Made by a program: the position numbers and the translations under genes. A DNA stretch of 64,000 nt from Helicostylum pulchrum. Lineage: Eukaryota; Mucoromycota; Mucoromycetes; Mucorales; Mucoraceae. The stretch lies in NCBI GenBank assembly GCA_025677825.1, contig JAIXMO010000023.1:310001-374000 (forward strand), written 5' to 3'. Of the stretch, positions 38,434 to 50,700 are shown piece by piece. Each line of letters opens with the position of its first letter. Position 1 is the stretch's first letter. The notes beneath the pieces were generated by a model. The model ran no database searches. It was not told the origin of the DNA and saw nothing but the letters and a program-made list of their open reading frames with translations.

Positions 38434-40244
38434 ATGAACACTCTTCAGAACAGAATAGGTTCCTTTAAAACAATTCGGTCAAGTGGCCTTACATGAATAA
38501 TTCAAAGTATTGCAAAGCTGAAACTGTAAGTATATTATGCATATAAATATACATATAAAAAAGTGCGCACAGAAACTTATACTGTGTCACTTAGTTCGCC
38601 AAAGCTGGGTTCTACTTTGTCGGTAAACCAAACGCTCGCGATAGTGTCCGCTGTTTTTTATGCGACATTGAGTTAAGCAATTGGCAACCAAACCAATCGC
38701 CATTCCTTCGTCATGGCAATGAGTCTCCTCGTTGTGCTTGGACACGGCTGAACTTCCCTGACGCTCATAAGTGAGCTTTATCTGACCCTTCAAAAGCATT
38801 TGACAGTCCTCGAAGTATAAGGATGCGTTCCGCTAGACTTGCTACCTTTAACTGTAACAAGCATTGGCCTCCAAAGAAGGACGTTACCAAATACCCTTCC
38901 GCAGCAAAGGTAAATAGCTTTAAAAAAAAACTTACCGTTTTTTGACTTTCCATTTTTTTTTATGTAGCTTGCAAGTGCGGGTTTTTACTTTGCTCCTACT
39001 GCGAGTTTACTTTATCGAGTTAGATGCGTTTACTGTGGTGAAGCTACTACTGTTAATCCTAATGAGACAGATTTGCTGTAAGTTAAAAAAAAATCACACA
39101 TAAAAAAAAAGAAGCTTTTTTTTTTATTTACTAAATATATGTGTATAGAAATAAGCATCGAAACCTAAGTATTGGTTGTGCCTTCTTTAAAGAGACCTAT
39201 AATACTCGTAGCAGTAGAAGCAACACAAATTCCGGAGAAAGCAGGGCTAAGGTAAACATTTTTTTATTAACAATATTATTTTTTTATAAAAGAAAATGCT
39301 AATTATTTCTTTTTTTAAAAAAAGGGTGATGAATTGAATAATGATAGTTCCACCTGCAAGCGTCCTATCAATGTAGTTTCTACTAGTTCAGAGACAAACA
39401 CGCCTATCTCCAAGAGACCAAAGGCTTCAGATCCCGTTGCTATTAAAAAGTGTACTTCTGGTAAGGATTCTGCTGGATCAAATAAGGCCAAATATGTTCA
39501 AAAGGACGCTTCCAACACTGATGATTCTGTCTGGGATTTCAACCAAATTCTCGTTCGACTAAAGACAGGAAGTCGAGCTATGGTTACTGACGGTTCTTCT
39601 CGACCAGTGCATCATGTTCGTCGTAGTACCAGAAATAACCCAAGCGGCGTTAATATTTTACCTGACTTCAAATCATCTCTTATCATCAAGCCAAATGGTC
39701 CTTATATTGCATCGCCAGCTACTCAACCTATCAATAATACCAAAAAGGCTCCACAAGCATCTACCGAACCAAAAGTAATCCGTACAAAATGCCCCCAAAA
39801 ACCTGAAGGTTCCGGTTCTGGCACCTCAGTGCCTCGCGCTAATCCTCCCAGGAAAAGAAGTCTGTCCGCGTCGTCTGTAACGGATAGTGCTGCGCCTCCA
39901 ACCAAGAAATACGCCTCTACTCCTGTAAGTATAAAATATAACTATCTTTTTATATATTATAAATAATTTTAACTTGTTTTAATTTATAGAAAAAGGTATT
40001 TAAAGATAAAGGCAAAGGTCGCGAAGTAGTGTACTATAAGTCATCTAGCCTTCCCACAAAAGATGAAATATCTTTATTACAGTCTCGTTTTACGTTGTCA
40101 CTTGAACAACTTACACCCTCTATTCCAAAAGAGCGCGATTATGTACAAGACGCTGAAGGGTCTGGAGCCTCCCGCCCACCGCCCGTTGAGCCCCCAATAG
40201 AGCATTTGTTAATACTTAAAATAAGACAAAAAAAAAAAAGTTAA
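38434..40244 (+). CDS. BIR1/survivin-like protein with two BIR domains (frame break in BIR1)
   Basis: Fungal BIR proteins act in the chromosomal passenger complex with Aurora kinase. BIR-1 begins NRIGSFKT (38452-38475) and continues WPYMNNSKYCKAET, FAKAGFYFVGKPNARDSVRC, then ELSNWQPN and RHGNESPRC; Cx2C and Hx6C are intact. BIR-2 has RLATF..KHWPPKKD, LASAGFYFAPTASLLYRVRC and NKHRNLSIGC. Exons: 38434-38525, 38595-38770, about 38807-38909, 38968-39077, 39149-39251, 39325-39924, 39990-40244. Two problems: the start exon is one base out of frame with WPYMNN at the A run 38468-38471, and a TGA after DAHK needs a 36- or 66-nt intron (donor 38771). The C-terminal half is Ser/Lys/Pro-rich and disordered. 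Either the gene is damaged or the sequence has an indel error. Confidence 0.75.
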
Positions 40245-41014
40245 TAGAAGACAAAGAACAGTATTTATTATTTGAAAGAGAAAAGAATGTTTATTTATAC
40301 GAAAAAAAGGAGAGTTCAATGACAGTTGTATCAGATGATACTTGGTAAAATAGGGCGTTATGAATAACAATTGCATTTTTGGTTTAAAGTCTTCTAATGT
40401 CGTAACTCTCATCAAGTTCCGTAAAGTCGAGGCAGTACAGGGTGACTGATCCAGGGCACCGTCCCTGAACCTCCTTTCTAATTCGTAAATACATTTATTA
40501 TATTTGACAACTAGTTTTTTCTCCCAAACAGCAGGAAAAAGGGGAATTTGCAAGTTCTACCACTGTCGTTGACAACTTTGACGCGTACAAAGAATAAAGG
40601 TGTATGGCCAAATGTTGCAGATATAACTAAATTGTCCAGTACAAAATGAAAAAAAAAAAATTGTCTAAGTGAAATGTTGTAAGGCTGTTCTTAAGCTTGA
40701 GAACAACCCAAGTCTGACAATGCGTTTAAGAAGGAGGTGCGGAGCCGACTGGACTTATGCCAGTTTCTTTTTTTGTACCCAGCTAAATGTATCATCGGTA
40801 TTGTTGCCAGTGTTAAACAGGATTTATATCATTTTTGGGTGGTTTTAATAGGGGACAAAAGCATTCATTCAGTGACGGGTAATCATTTGGCAATATATTT
40901 ACAAGATAAATAAAAAAAGTGTGCGTGCAATTGAAAAAAAGACGTGTCTTTAAAAAAACTTTTTTTTTTGTCCTTTTTTCTTTTTTCTACATATAACATA
41001 TAGTTTCTCAAACC
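40245..41014. other. Intergenic region with an unrecognised minus-strand open frame
   Basis: A minus-strand open stretch runs from about 40560 to 40360, with ELERRFRDGALDQSPCTAST in a 114-codon frame. It has no known motif and its end becomes hydrophobic low-complexity. It may be a fragment of a degraded repeat. The remainder shows nothing, apart from AT runs before 41015. Confidence 0.35.
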
Positions 41015-41844
41015 ATGTTTACTAGCGTGTGGCCACCAGAGTATAGTAGATATACAGGTAACTTCTTTAATATAAAGCAGTGCAAGAAGAAGAAGAAGCA
41101 AGTTTCTAACCCTTTCTTTTTTTTTTAATTATTTGACAAGATTATGAGGAATCTGAACTATATAAAGCATTGGAACAAGAATCGAATAACACCCAAGCGC
41201 CAGAAAGTTATCGTCAAGTTCTATCAAAAGTAGTTTCAGACGTTAAAGAATTATCTCAACAATCTGAAAAGGATCGACTCGAACTGGTAAAAATATCGGC
41301 CAAGAATAGTCAATATTGTGAATACGTCAAGGCGGCGGAAAAAAACTACGAACACCTTGCTGAATTATACAAGAGTGAACATAAATTGAATTTGGATCAA
41401 CAAGAACGAATCCTTGAACTTGAGATCAAGTTGAGACATTTGGAAGATACACAACTGTTAAGGGAACAACGAGTGAAACAACAAGTGGAGCAAATGCAGT
41501 TAGTTCATTCTGATAAACTAGCCAGACAGAAAGAAGAGTTTACGAGGTCTGCAAATAAACAAGCTTTGGGCCGAAAGAATATCGAGGATCAGTTAATTAT
41601 TAAAGATAATGAACTGGTGGAAATTAAAAAGAAGGTGCAAGATATGGAAGCAAGATTGATTCAGTTGGAAAACCAAAGGGTCGAAAAGGCAAAGGAAACT
41701 GAACATTTTAAGGGTGAAAACGCACAATTGAAGTTGCTTTTAACTTATTTACAGCCGCCACAACAGCAACAAACTTCTGCACAACAACAACAACCACAAA
41801 CACAACCACAACAACCACAACATGCTTCACATCAACAATTTTAA
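41015..41844 (+). CDS. Coiled-coil protein of unknown function
   Basis: Exons 41015-41057 and 41141-41844 give 248 residues. MFTSVWPPEYSRYTDYEESE is followed by a long, nearly uninterrupted coiled coil (about residues 50-215, rich in Glu, Lys, Gln and Leu heptads), and a Gln/Pro/His-rich tail with QQQQ runs. No enzyme motif or membrane segment. Its architecture fits a structural or scaffold protein. It converges with the Sel1-repeat gene, whose stop is only 79 bases away. I do not recognise a named family. Confidence 0.75.
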
Positions 41845-41923
41845 ATAAAAAAAAGGGGGAATGATTTATTATATTAATTACAATTTGTATATATAAAAAA
41901 AAGGAATATACATATAATATATG

Positions 41924-43487
41924 TTATTTATGTTGTGATGGTTTTCTTAAAAACGAAGTGGCACGAACCATGATGTTTTGTCGTTTCTTTTGAATGACAT
42001 TACCAGTAGGTTGTAACCTTTGAATAGCTCTTTTTTCACCATGTTGAGCAGCTTTTTCGTACCATTTCATAGCTTCAGGATCATTTTTTAAGATGCCTAT
42101 ACCCATTTCAGTAAAGTAACCTATTGCATATTCAGCTCTTGGCAGACCAGATTGAGCAGCGCACAGAGCCCATGCATAAGCCTGTTCATCGGAAGGAGGT
42201 AATAAATCAGGAATGCCTACTAAATACCAAGCTGTCAGAGCAAAGCAAGATTCAGGATGATTTTGTTCTGCTGCGATACTATAATATTGAATGGATAAAC
42301 TAGGATCCGACGTACAATCAAGTTTTCCAAATTCATAACATTCGCCGAGACGATGCGCAGAAGGGGCATAACCTAAAACAGCAGCCTCATGATACAAGTT
42401 GACGGAATACTTTAAATCAATAAATACAATAGATTCAAGTCCTCTCTCATGTAAAATGGCAAGTTCATGTAACGCGTGAGGATATTGAGGTGTGGCAGCT
42501 TCTGCGGATCTTTTTAACCATTTGTGACCGTCTCTTATGTTTCTTGATAGGCTTAATTCTCCTTTCATTTCAGCAAGGCCTAAACGATACATGGCTCCGG
42601 GATGATTTAAAGTGGCTGCCTTTCTATTTTTAAGTTTTTTTGTTACTATTATGTGTGTGTTACAATATACAAATAAAAAAAAAGGATTTGTGTATGTACC
42701 TGTAATATTGTACTGCTTTAGATTTATCCCGTCTCGTGCCTAGGCCATCTTCATAACATTTAGCAGTTCTAATGAATTATTATTATAAATAAATAAGCTA
42801 TGCACAAGTATGAATTGCATTATCTTGCTAGTAAAAAAAAAAAAAAAAAAAAACTCCTTACCTATAAGCTGCATCAGCATGATGATGTTTCGCTGATTGT
42901 ACAAAAAGAGGGAATGCTTTGTCAAAATCAGCTTTACCCGTTTTATTTAATAGACCGGCTGCATACATATTGGCCAAATAGTATTGTGATTCACTATGAC
43001 CGCGCATAGCTACTTGCTTTAAAGATTTTTCAGCCTCTAAAATATATGCCTGTTGCTGGTCTAAATCTTGTTGGTTGATGGAATCAGTTGTACCCTTCTG
43101 AGATATTCTTTTAGCCGCTTCGACTAGAAATATGGCAAAATCACACTGTATTTCCATATTGTTTGTCTTTTTGGCATTTTCTCTGTACATATTGATGGTT
43201 TTGGAGTAAGATAGTAAAGATGCATTTTGACCAGGTTTGAGGTGAGAGTGATCTAATAACTGATCACTGGCCGTAGATTGTAAACTGTTTTGTGATGAAG
43301 AAAATGAATGGTTACGTGCTGAATGAAATGGTAGTGGTGTAGACGGTGGTGACATGTGTGATATAGATAAACGATTTGAAGTACGTTTTTCGAGCTTATG
43401 TTTAATGTCATTATTCCATTGCTGAGGAGTATCCATTATTGGCCTCTTTATGTCTATAGATTGTGTTGAAGTAGGTCTTTGTAACAT
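41924..43487 (-). CDS. Sel1-repeat protein, SKT5/Chs4-like chitin synthase activator
   Basis: Three exons (43487-42862, 42768-42700, 42623-41924) give 464 residues. A Ser/Pro-rich N-terminus with basic patches is followed by about seven Sel1/TPR-like repeats, for example SQYYLANMYAAGLLNKTGKA, AKCYEDGLGTRRDKSKAVQYY, APSAHRLGECYEFG and AEYAIGYFTEMGIGILKNDP. Layout and length resemble fungal SKT5/Chs4, which activates and anchors chitin synthase at the septum. The C-terminus (VRATSFLRKPSQHK) lacks an obvious CaaX prenylation box, unlike yeast Skt5. The specific chitin-synthase role is an inference; a general Sel1 adaptor remains possible. The Met at 43487 is preferred over one 69 codons upstream, which lies in low-complexity sequence. 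Confidence 0.82.
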
Positions 43488-46400
43488 TTTTAAAAAAGAA
43501 GTTAACAAAGAAGGAAAAAAAAAAAGAAAAAAAACTCCAGATAAAATATTATTTTGTAAGGGCGCTTTTTTTTTTTTTTTTTTTTTTTTGCATAAGAGAA
43601 TATACTCACATGTCTTACTAAATTTGGAGAGGGGTAACATTAGAGTAAGATGCCAAGGGTTGCCCTCATCACCATAAAAGGACTTAGGGATCATTAAATG
43701 CTCCTTTTAACTATGATACTTACAGCTCCTTTATTCTTATTATTATTATTAAAAACTATTTCTTTTTTTTTTTCAATCCCGGTTATAAAACCGTTCATCT
43801 TTTTCTTTTTTCGTTTTTTTGTATCAGAAAACTGTATTTATAGTTCACGTGTAACAACAATAAGAGTAAAGGAATTGGAGCGGATAGATGACGTTTTATT
43901 TTTGCTGCAAAAAAGTACTTTTTTTTTAATGCTTCGATCGAAATCGTTGTGATAGTAAGTAGTTTTTTTAAGATGTATTATATATATCGCCACAATTTCT
44001 ATGCTATTTACAAAACACATATATATTTTGACTACCGGGGGAAAAAATAACGCAATCATCGGCACTACTGGTTTTTTTTTCGGTTTTAAACACAATCCTA
44101 TTATGATGTGTAAATACAAAAGCAGTAGAACGTAAATAAGTACCTTTAATTAGAACATATAAGGCATGGATTTAGCTTAAGTATATAACGCTTTTCATTA
44201 CAAGTTATAGAACCCTTTTGTATCTAATGCATATGGTCGATCTCTTAGTTTATTTAGTGCCACGTAATTGTATTGTTCGGGCAACGGATTATTCCAGTTG
44301 TAGTCTCTTTTTTTTTTTCTGTTCCTCTCCTTTCGAAAGTGGCTGTGTGTTCTTTATTTAGAAATACATCCTTATCTGATTATTTGAAAAGGTAGTCCAA
44401 TCATTTTTAACCTTGGTATCCACGTAAAACTTGTTTTAAACAACTTTTTTCTTTCCTTTGATTTGTGAGTGGTAAAACACGTGTGGAAATCATACATAAT
44501 AATTTTTATTTTGACACACTGGCTCTACTGACTGAAACGTGTACCTATAATTAGTAAAAAAAAAAAAATGTATATATAGACTTCTAGATAAAACAAATAG
44601 AAAACATAAGAACACATCTCTCTCATAAGACTTGGAAAATGGATATAGCTTTTATATAATGGTAACTTTATTCCTTCTATAAATATTCCTCGAGATACGG
44701 AACGCAGAAAGATGTTGCATCAGTATGCAATGTAATGTAAATAATAGCAAAAGCACTCGTCTAAAAAAAAAGGATTGATCTTCTTGAACAGTACGCTCCC
44801 AAAATATGTTGAATGGCATCTTGTCAACATAATAAACAAATCAATATTGCAAAGATGTGTCTCTATCATAAGAGATTACTGAATACCAGTTAAGAAAGAG
44901 AGTTATCCAGTAAGTAGCGTTTATAAGCCGTCGTAAACTACCTTCCTGCTAATCAATTATACTAGTACCACCAAGCCTTCAAAGTAGTTATCCATTCCGA
45001 ACGTCCTTATAAAATATGGTTTCATTTTAATGCCAAGTGTACATTACTGAGACCTGTATGAATGCTAAAAAAAAAAGGGGGTGAAATCATTATCAGAGTT
45101 TAATGTTCGACATTAAGAAATATATTGGCTACTTCTTTAGTTGCGGTGTAGATACAAGCGAGACCCGAACGCGCTTGACTAGATAATATGCATTGGTTGC
45201 AGAAATGCAATGAAAATGTTTGATAACAAGGCTAATTGGAATATTTACTGATGTTCATATATATCGCCTAAAAAAAGATGCAACACATTCGAATTTATAT
45301 ATTTTACTGAGAAACTCGTCACTGCAAAAGGTTTGACACACGTGTCACTCGTTACTAGAAATATGTCATGCCACGTTGTTCTTGTCATTTTTTTTTCAGT
45401 TCAGTTAGTAAGTCTTCCCACGAAACATTTTTGTTTTTTCTGAAAAAATAAATAACTAGGTAGTACTAGTAGCTTCTTTTTTTAATTTAAAACAATCTGT
45501 TCTGCGCATGAAGACTTGGATAAAAGAGAATAAAGAGTATATTCTTATAATTTATAGAGAATAAGGATAGATTTGGTTATTTTAACCGTTTAACTTCAAT
45601 AGTAAGACAAGGTAGAAATGTACCTAAGATGTGTGATGTTTATTTGCATTGCTATTGATAGTAACTGACTATTGATAGTAACTGACTGATATAAAAAAAG
45701 GTAATATGCATACCCGTAAACAAATAACTTTTTTTATATGTATGTATGCATCTCCTGTATTAAAAATAAATAAATAAAAACTCATTCATTTAGGGCTTAT
45801 CATTAAGTAACTTTCTTTTTTTGTTTATATCCGATAATGTGATGAGTTCTAAGCCAATTCTCTTCTTCTTTTTTTGTAAGTGTAAAAGAAAAACAGTAAT
45901 ATCGCATAAAGCAGAGGCCGATCTTTGTTTTATTTGTTAAAAGCTAGAATTCAACAGCTGATTTTTATCTTTTAGTGTCGTAAATACACAGTTATTCGTT
46001 ATGCAATCTTTTTTTTTTCTTTTTTTTTTTTGCATAAATGAATACCTAAAATAAGTTAGAAAATTCAAGTTTTTTTCTAAAAAAAAAAGAATGATCGGTT
46101 TCGTGTCAAATGAATTAACAAGTTTATCTCTTGACAAGATTTTTTTCGGGTTTAAAAGAGTAGAATGGAAACGGATAAAAAAAAAGAGGTATTTACGCAG
46201 ATGAAAAGACCAAGTTGGAAAGTAAATGTAAAAATAGATGTACACAGATTGCATAAGATAAAGAAACTAATCACCTTTTTTCTTCTTTCTACTTACTTAA
46301 TATCAAGCCAAGTAACTATAACAATTACTTGTGACAAATATATTTAACATAATAAAATCTATATAACGCACAACCATAAGGAGTACTCTTTTTTCTTTAA

Positions 46401-47756
46401 AAAAAGTTGTGTAAATAGTCCACATTACTTTGTTTACGAAACTTTATATATTAGTAGTATTCCCTATTAATATATGTATGAACACAGAAAAAAAAAAAAC
46501 TTGATAGTTAAACTTTTTTCCAGGTACATACTTTTTGGTTAGTGAGGATTTCCCTTAGACTAAATTTTATATCTGACTGCGTTGGTCATAATAAAACACT
46601 CGAAAAAAGCTAATCCTTCTTTTGCTTATTTATGGCAACTAAATGAAATGAAATATTGAAAGAGCCATTAAATTTGATAAAAACTTGAATAAATCAATAC
46701 TCTTCTTGAAAACGAGCCGGATGACGAGGAGGAAAAATCAAGCCAAACTAACACTAAATACAGTCCATGTAATATTTAGATCATTTATCTGAAGATCATG
46801 TTGCAAAATTTACCTGAACTTCATCAGGATACTAAAATGCATTGATAAATGTGGAGTATAATATGAAATATTCGTTCTTCTGCTAATCACAAGGAATCAC
46901 CAGCTATTGGCATAATATGCAATTTATCACTGTACTGTGTGAAACAGCAACTAAATATATATACATGAACGAAATATCCTATTTATTTCATTTACATTAT
47001 ATGCATACAGTCTAAGAATATCTAGAGGTTTTACCAACTAATTAATGACATTACGCCAGACATTAATAGTTCAAATAATACACGATATAATTTAGTTGCT
47101 GTTAAGTAAAACAAGTATCACCATCATTTGGTCGTTATACGTATTTTGACAATACCGTAAGAATACATCAAATTTAAACCAATTGATAGATTGAAGCAAT
47201 TAAACTTGCATGATATTTTGGTTACTTTATTTTTCTCTCTCGTGGTTCACAGATATTTTTTCGTATACAAGCAATTTGTACTACGGTATAATATATCTTT
47301 TTATTCTTTCGTTTAAATTCTCTTGGTTGACCTGATTGTCAGAAACCGATCAAAACTTGAAACCCAGAAATTACAAGCTTTTTGGACTAACTGCATGATT
47401 CCTACTGATATACAATGGCATTTATTTACAGTTTACACGCTTTTATTCCATGCTAAACATCGAATTGAATGTTCCATAAAAGTGTTGATACCTGAATATT
47501 TTTCTTGGGAAAAAGTTATTCATTATGAAAAAAATATAGCGGAAGGAAAATAAACAGTGGATTTTTTTTTTTTCGCGTAGGGATATTTTAGCGTTTGTTA
47601 CACATGGGCGGAAAAACTAGAATGGATAAAAGGGGAGAAAGCCTGGATAAAAGGCTTGTTTTTTTAAAGGGGGAACCAGCATAATATTAGTTCGTGTTTC
47701 ATTACTATATCTTTTTTTTGTTTTGTTAAGAGTTCAGTTTTCTTTTATTATTCAAC
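43488..47756. other. 4.3-kb stretch without convincing genes
   Basis: The longest gene-free interval in the window. AT-rich, with long A/T runs, and open frames are short and low-complexity. A 17-bp direct repeat (ATTGATAGTAACTGACT) lies twice in a row near 45653-45688. A 76-codon open frame at 47323-47553 looks somewhat coding (LETQKLQAFWTNCMIPTDI) but begins at TTG and has no recognised relative; it may be a gene fragment. The last 150 bases hold the tricalbin promoter. No tRNA or rRNA seen. Confidence 0.5.
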
Positions 47757-50700
47757 ATGGAGACGAATGAACAAGAAGTGATTAAAACGATAGTGAAAGA
47801 GTCTTCAGCGCCAACTTATACTTTTGAGCAAGAGGAATCGCCGGAACAAAAGCGGGCTCATGCCGAAACCATGATACCCAAAGATTTTGTACCTGATCTT
47901 CGCAGTCTCGGTCGACATCAGGATGGGTTTGCAACAGAACTTGGGTCCAGTGATGCAGATAAAATTAAACAAGCTATTGAAGCAGCAAAAAATAAGCCTG
48001 TCTTGGACCAGACAAAGACAAAGTATAAACAACCTGTAGTGCATACTATCGCTGGGTATCGTGTTAGCCATCCTTTACCTGACGACTCACGTATTGGCTG
48101 GACGTCATTTTCAAAAGCCGTGAATCCAGGTGGAGCGCTTGGGGTACTGGCAACAGAACCAAATGATGGGTTACCAACAGATGATTTGTTTCAAGAATTG
48201 GTGTACGATCAAAATTGGAAAGATTATGGTGTCATTTTCTTGATTGGGATTAGTTTTTGGAGTATTGTTCAATTGGGTTTTAGTGGAATCAGTGTATTTA
48301 TCATTTGCTTATTGTTCATAGGTAAATATCAAAGCTTATACATATGTGTTGGTGAGCTGATTTTTTTTGTTAGGTTCCTATTTTGAACTTGGTTTAAAAA
48401 GATTAAAAATACGTACGACGGATGATATCAAGCGAGAATTTGCCAAAGTGACCTTGGAGTCTTCTAAATTTGAAAATGTAGAATGGTTAAACAGTTTTAT
48501 TCAGAGATTTTGGTTGATTTTTGAACCGTTATTAAGTGCTTATGTGATTGAAAATATTGATACTTATTTGGTGGATTATTTACCGGGTTTCTTGGATTCT
48601 GTTAGACTCACTACATTTACTTTGGGTTCTAAACCTTTTCGAGTGGATCATGTGAAATCTTTTACTGATACAAAGTCTGATACTGTGGTAAACATTTTTA
48701 AAAAACAAAATGGTTTAGTAGTTGACGTTCTTTTAATGTAGTGTATGGATTGGGCTGTTTCGTTTACTCCGGATGATTGTCGTGGAATGACAGACACACA
48801 AGTAAAAGCGCAAGTGAGTCCTAAAGTGGTGCTTAATATTCGATTAGGAAAAGGGTTTGTAGGTACAGCTTTTCCGGTGCTTGTAGAAGATATGAGTTTC
48901 CAAGGTCGTTTACGTATCAAGATCCAGTTTATGAGTAAGATGCCTCATATTAGAGTTGTCAAGGCTTGTTTTTTGGAAAAACCTGTATTTGATTATGTGT
49001 TAAAGCCATTGGGCGGAGAGACGTTTGGATTTGATGTGAATAATATTCCTGGTCTTCAAGGATTTGTAAGAGATCAAGCACATGCTATCTTGGGCCCTAT
49101 GTTGTATCATCCAAATGAATTTATGTATGATGTAGAGAAATTCTTCTCGGGTGAGTTGGATATTAATCGTGCCAATGGTGTGTTGGCTATTACGGTGCAT
49201 TCGTGTTCCAAGATTCTGGCGTCTGACACCACGTTGAATCCGTTTATTCGATTCTATTTGGATAAGGCACAGGAGTTGGAAAAGACGGCTGTATGTGAGG
49301 ATACCAGAACTCCTCATTGGAATGAAACAAGGTTCTTGTTATTGAATAATTTAGATTCTATGTTGACTATGGAACTTCGAACTACCAATAATACCAAAAA
49401 GGCCGGTAAAAGATTAGCAAGAGCTCATTTCGACTTGAAGGAAATGAAAGAAGAAGAAGATATGAAACTTGATAATTTGTAAGTTTTTTTTTTATATACA
49501 TGAAGTACACGTTTGGTCTAAAAAAATATATGTATAGGGAGTTACCAATGCAACGAAATGGTAAATTTATAACCAACTTACACGCGGATATGCGTTACTT
49601 TCCTGTTTCCAAACAAATTAAAAATCCTGACGGAACTTATCTTGAACCTGCACCATCTAGTAAGTTACTTTCAAGAGAAAAAAAACACTACTGTTTATTA
49701 ATTAGTATAAGACTCTGGTGTGCTTCGTGTTACGATCCACGAGTGTAAAAATTTGGGATCCAATAAGATGAACCCGTTTGCGACGATTAAAATCAACGGT
49801 ATTGACAGGTTTGAAACGCCCACGTTTAAACGTACACCAAATCCCAAATTTGAAAGGTCGTTTGAGATTTTGGTATTGGATAGAACCGAAGTATATATTC
49901 GTGTTAGTATCACAGATCGTATTAACTTTGCGGGTGATGCTTCGTTGGGTGCCTGGAACGGTTATTTAGTAGATATTATGCGCGATCAAGAAGAAAATGA
50001 TAATTGGTGGACGTTGAAGAAGCAGGGGCGAGATACGAATGCTAAATTGAAGTTTAGTGTGCAATGGGAACCTGTTGTGATGGATGGGTTAGCTCAAATG
50101 GGTGGTGCTGGGATTTACAGTAAGTTTATATATTTGTATGTGTTTTTTAAAAAATAAAGTCTAATTACGTTGTTACAGCTCCACCTATTGGTGTGATTCG
50201 ATTCTCCATTTGGTCTGCCAATGATTTAATGTCAAGATCTGTAGGTAGTAATAGGCAAGATCCTTACGTTCGTATTAAATCCGGTAAACAAATCCGAGCT
50301 AGAACCGAGATGATTGAGAATACAGAAAACCCAGAATGGGGTGAATTTCTTTATGTACCTGTGCACTCCATGCATGAAGACCTTGTATTGGAAGTAATGA
50401 ACTACAGCTCCAGTTCAAAAGATAAAGCTTTAGGATCTACTTTGCTTCATATGAAGGATATTATTGTAGAGCGAAAGCGAAATAATTCGATATGGTTTGA
50501 TGCAGCAGTTGAAAAGTACGATAAAACAGCACCTCTGTTGAGTGGTAATTCTGAAAAGGGAGCACTTGTTTATACTGCAGAGTTTTATCCTACCATGACT
50601 TTACCGGAGAAACCAGATGATGATGAGATTGAATATAATCCTATGCCTATAGTAGACTTACATCAATTACCTGTTCGTTATACTCCCGATGACTTGATTG

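Noticed and set aside
48739..48741. Apparent in-frame stop TAG in the middle of the tricalbin SMP domain
   Set aside because: It is the last three bases of a 54-nt GT...AG intron (48688-48741). Splicing joins KSDTV to CMDWAVSFTPDD, as expected for the family.
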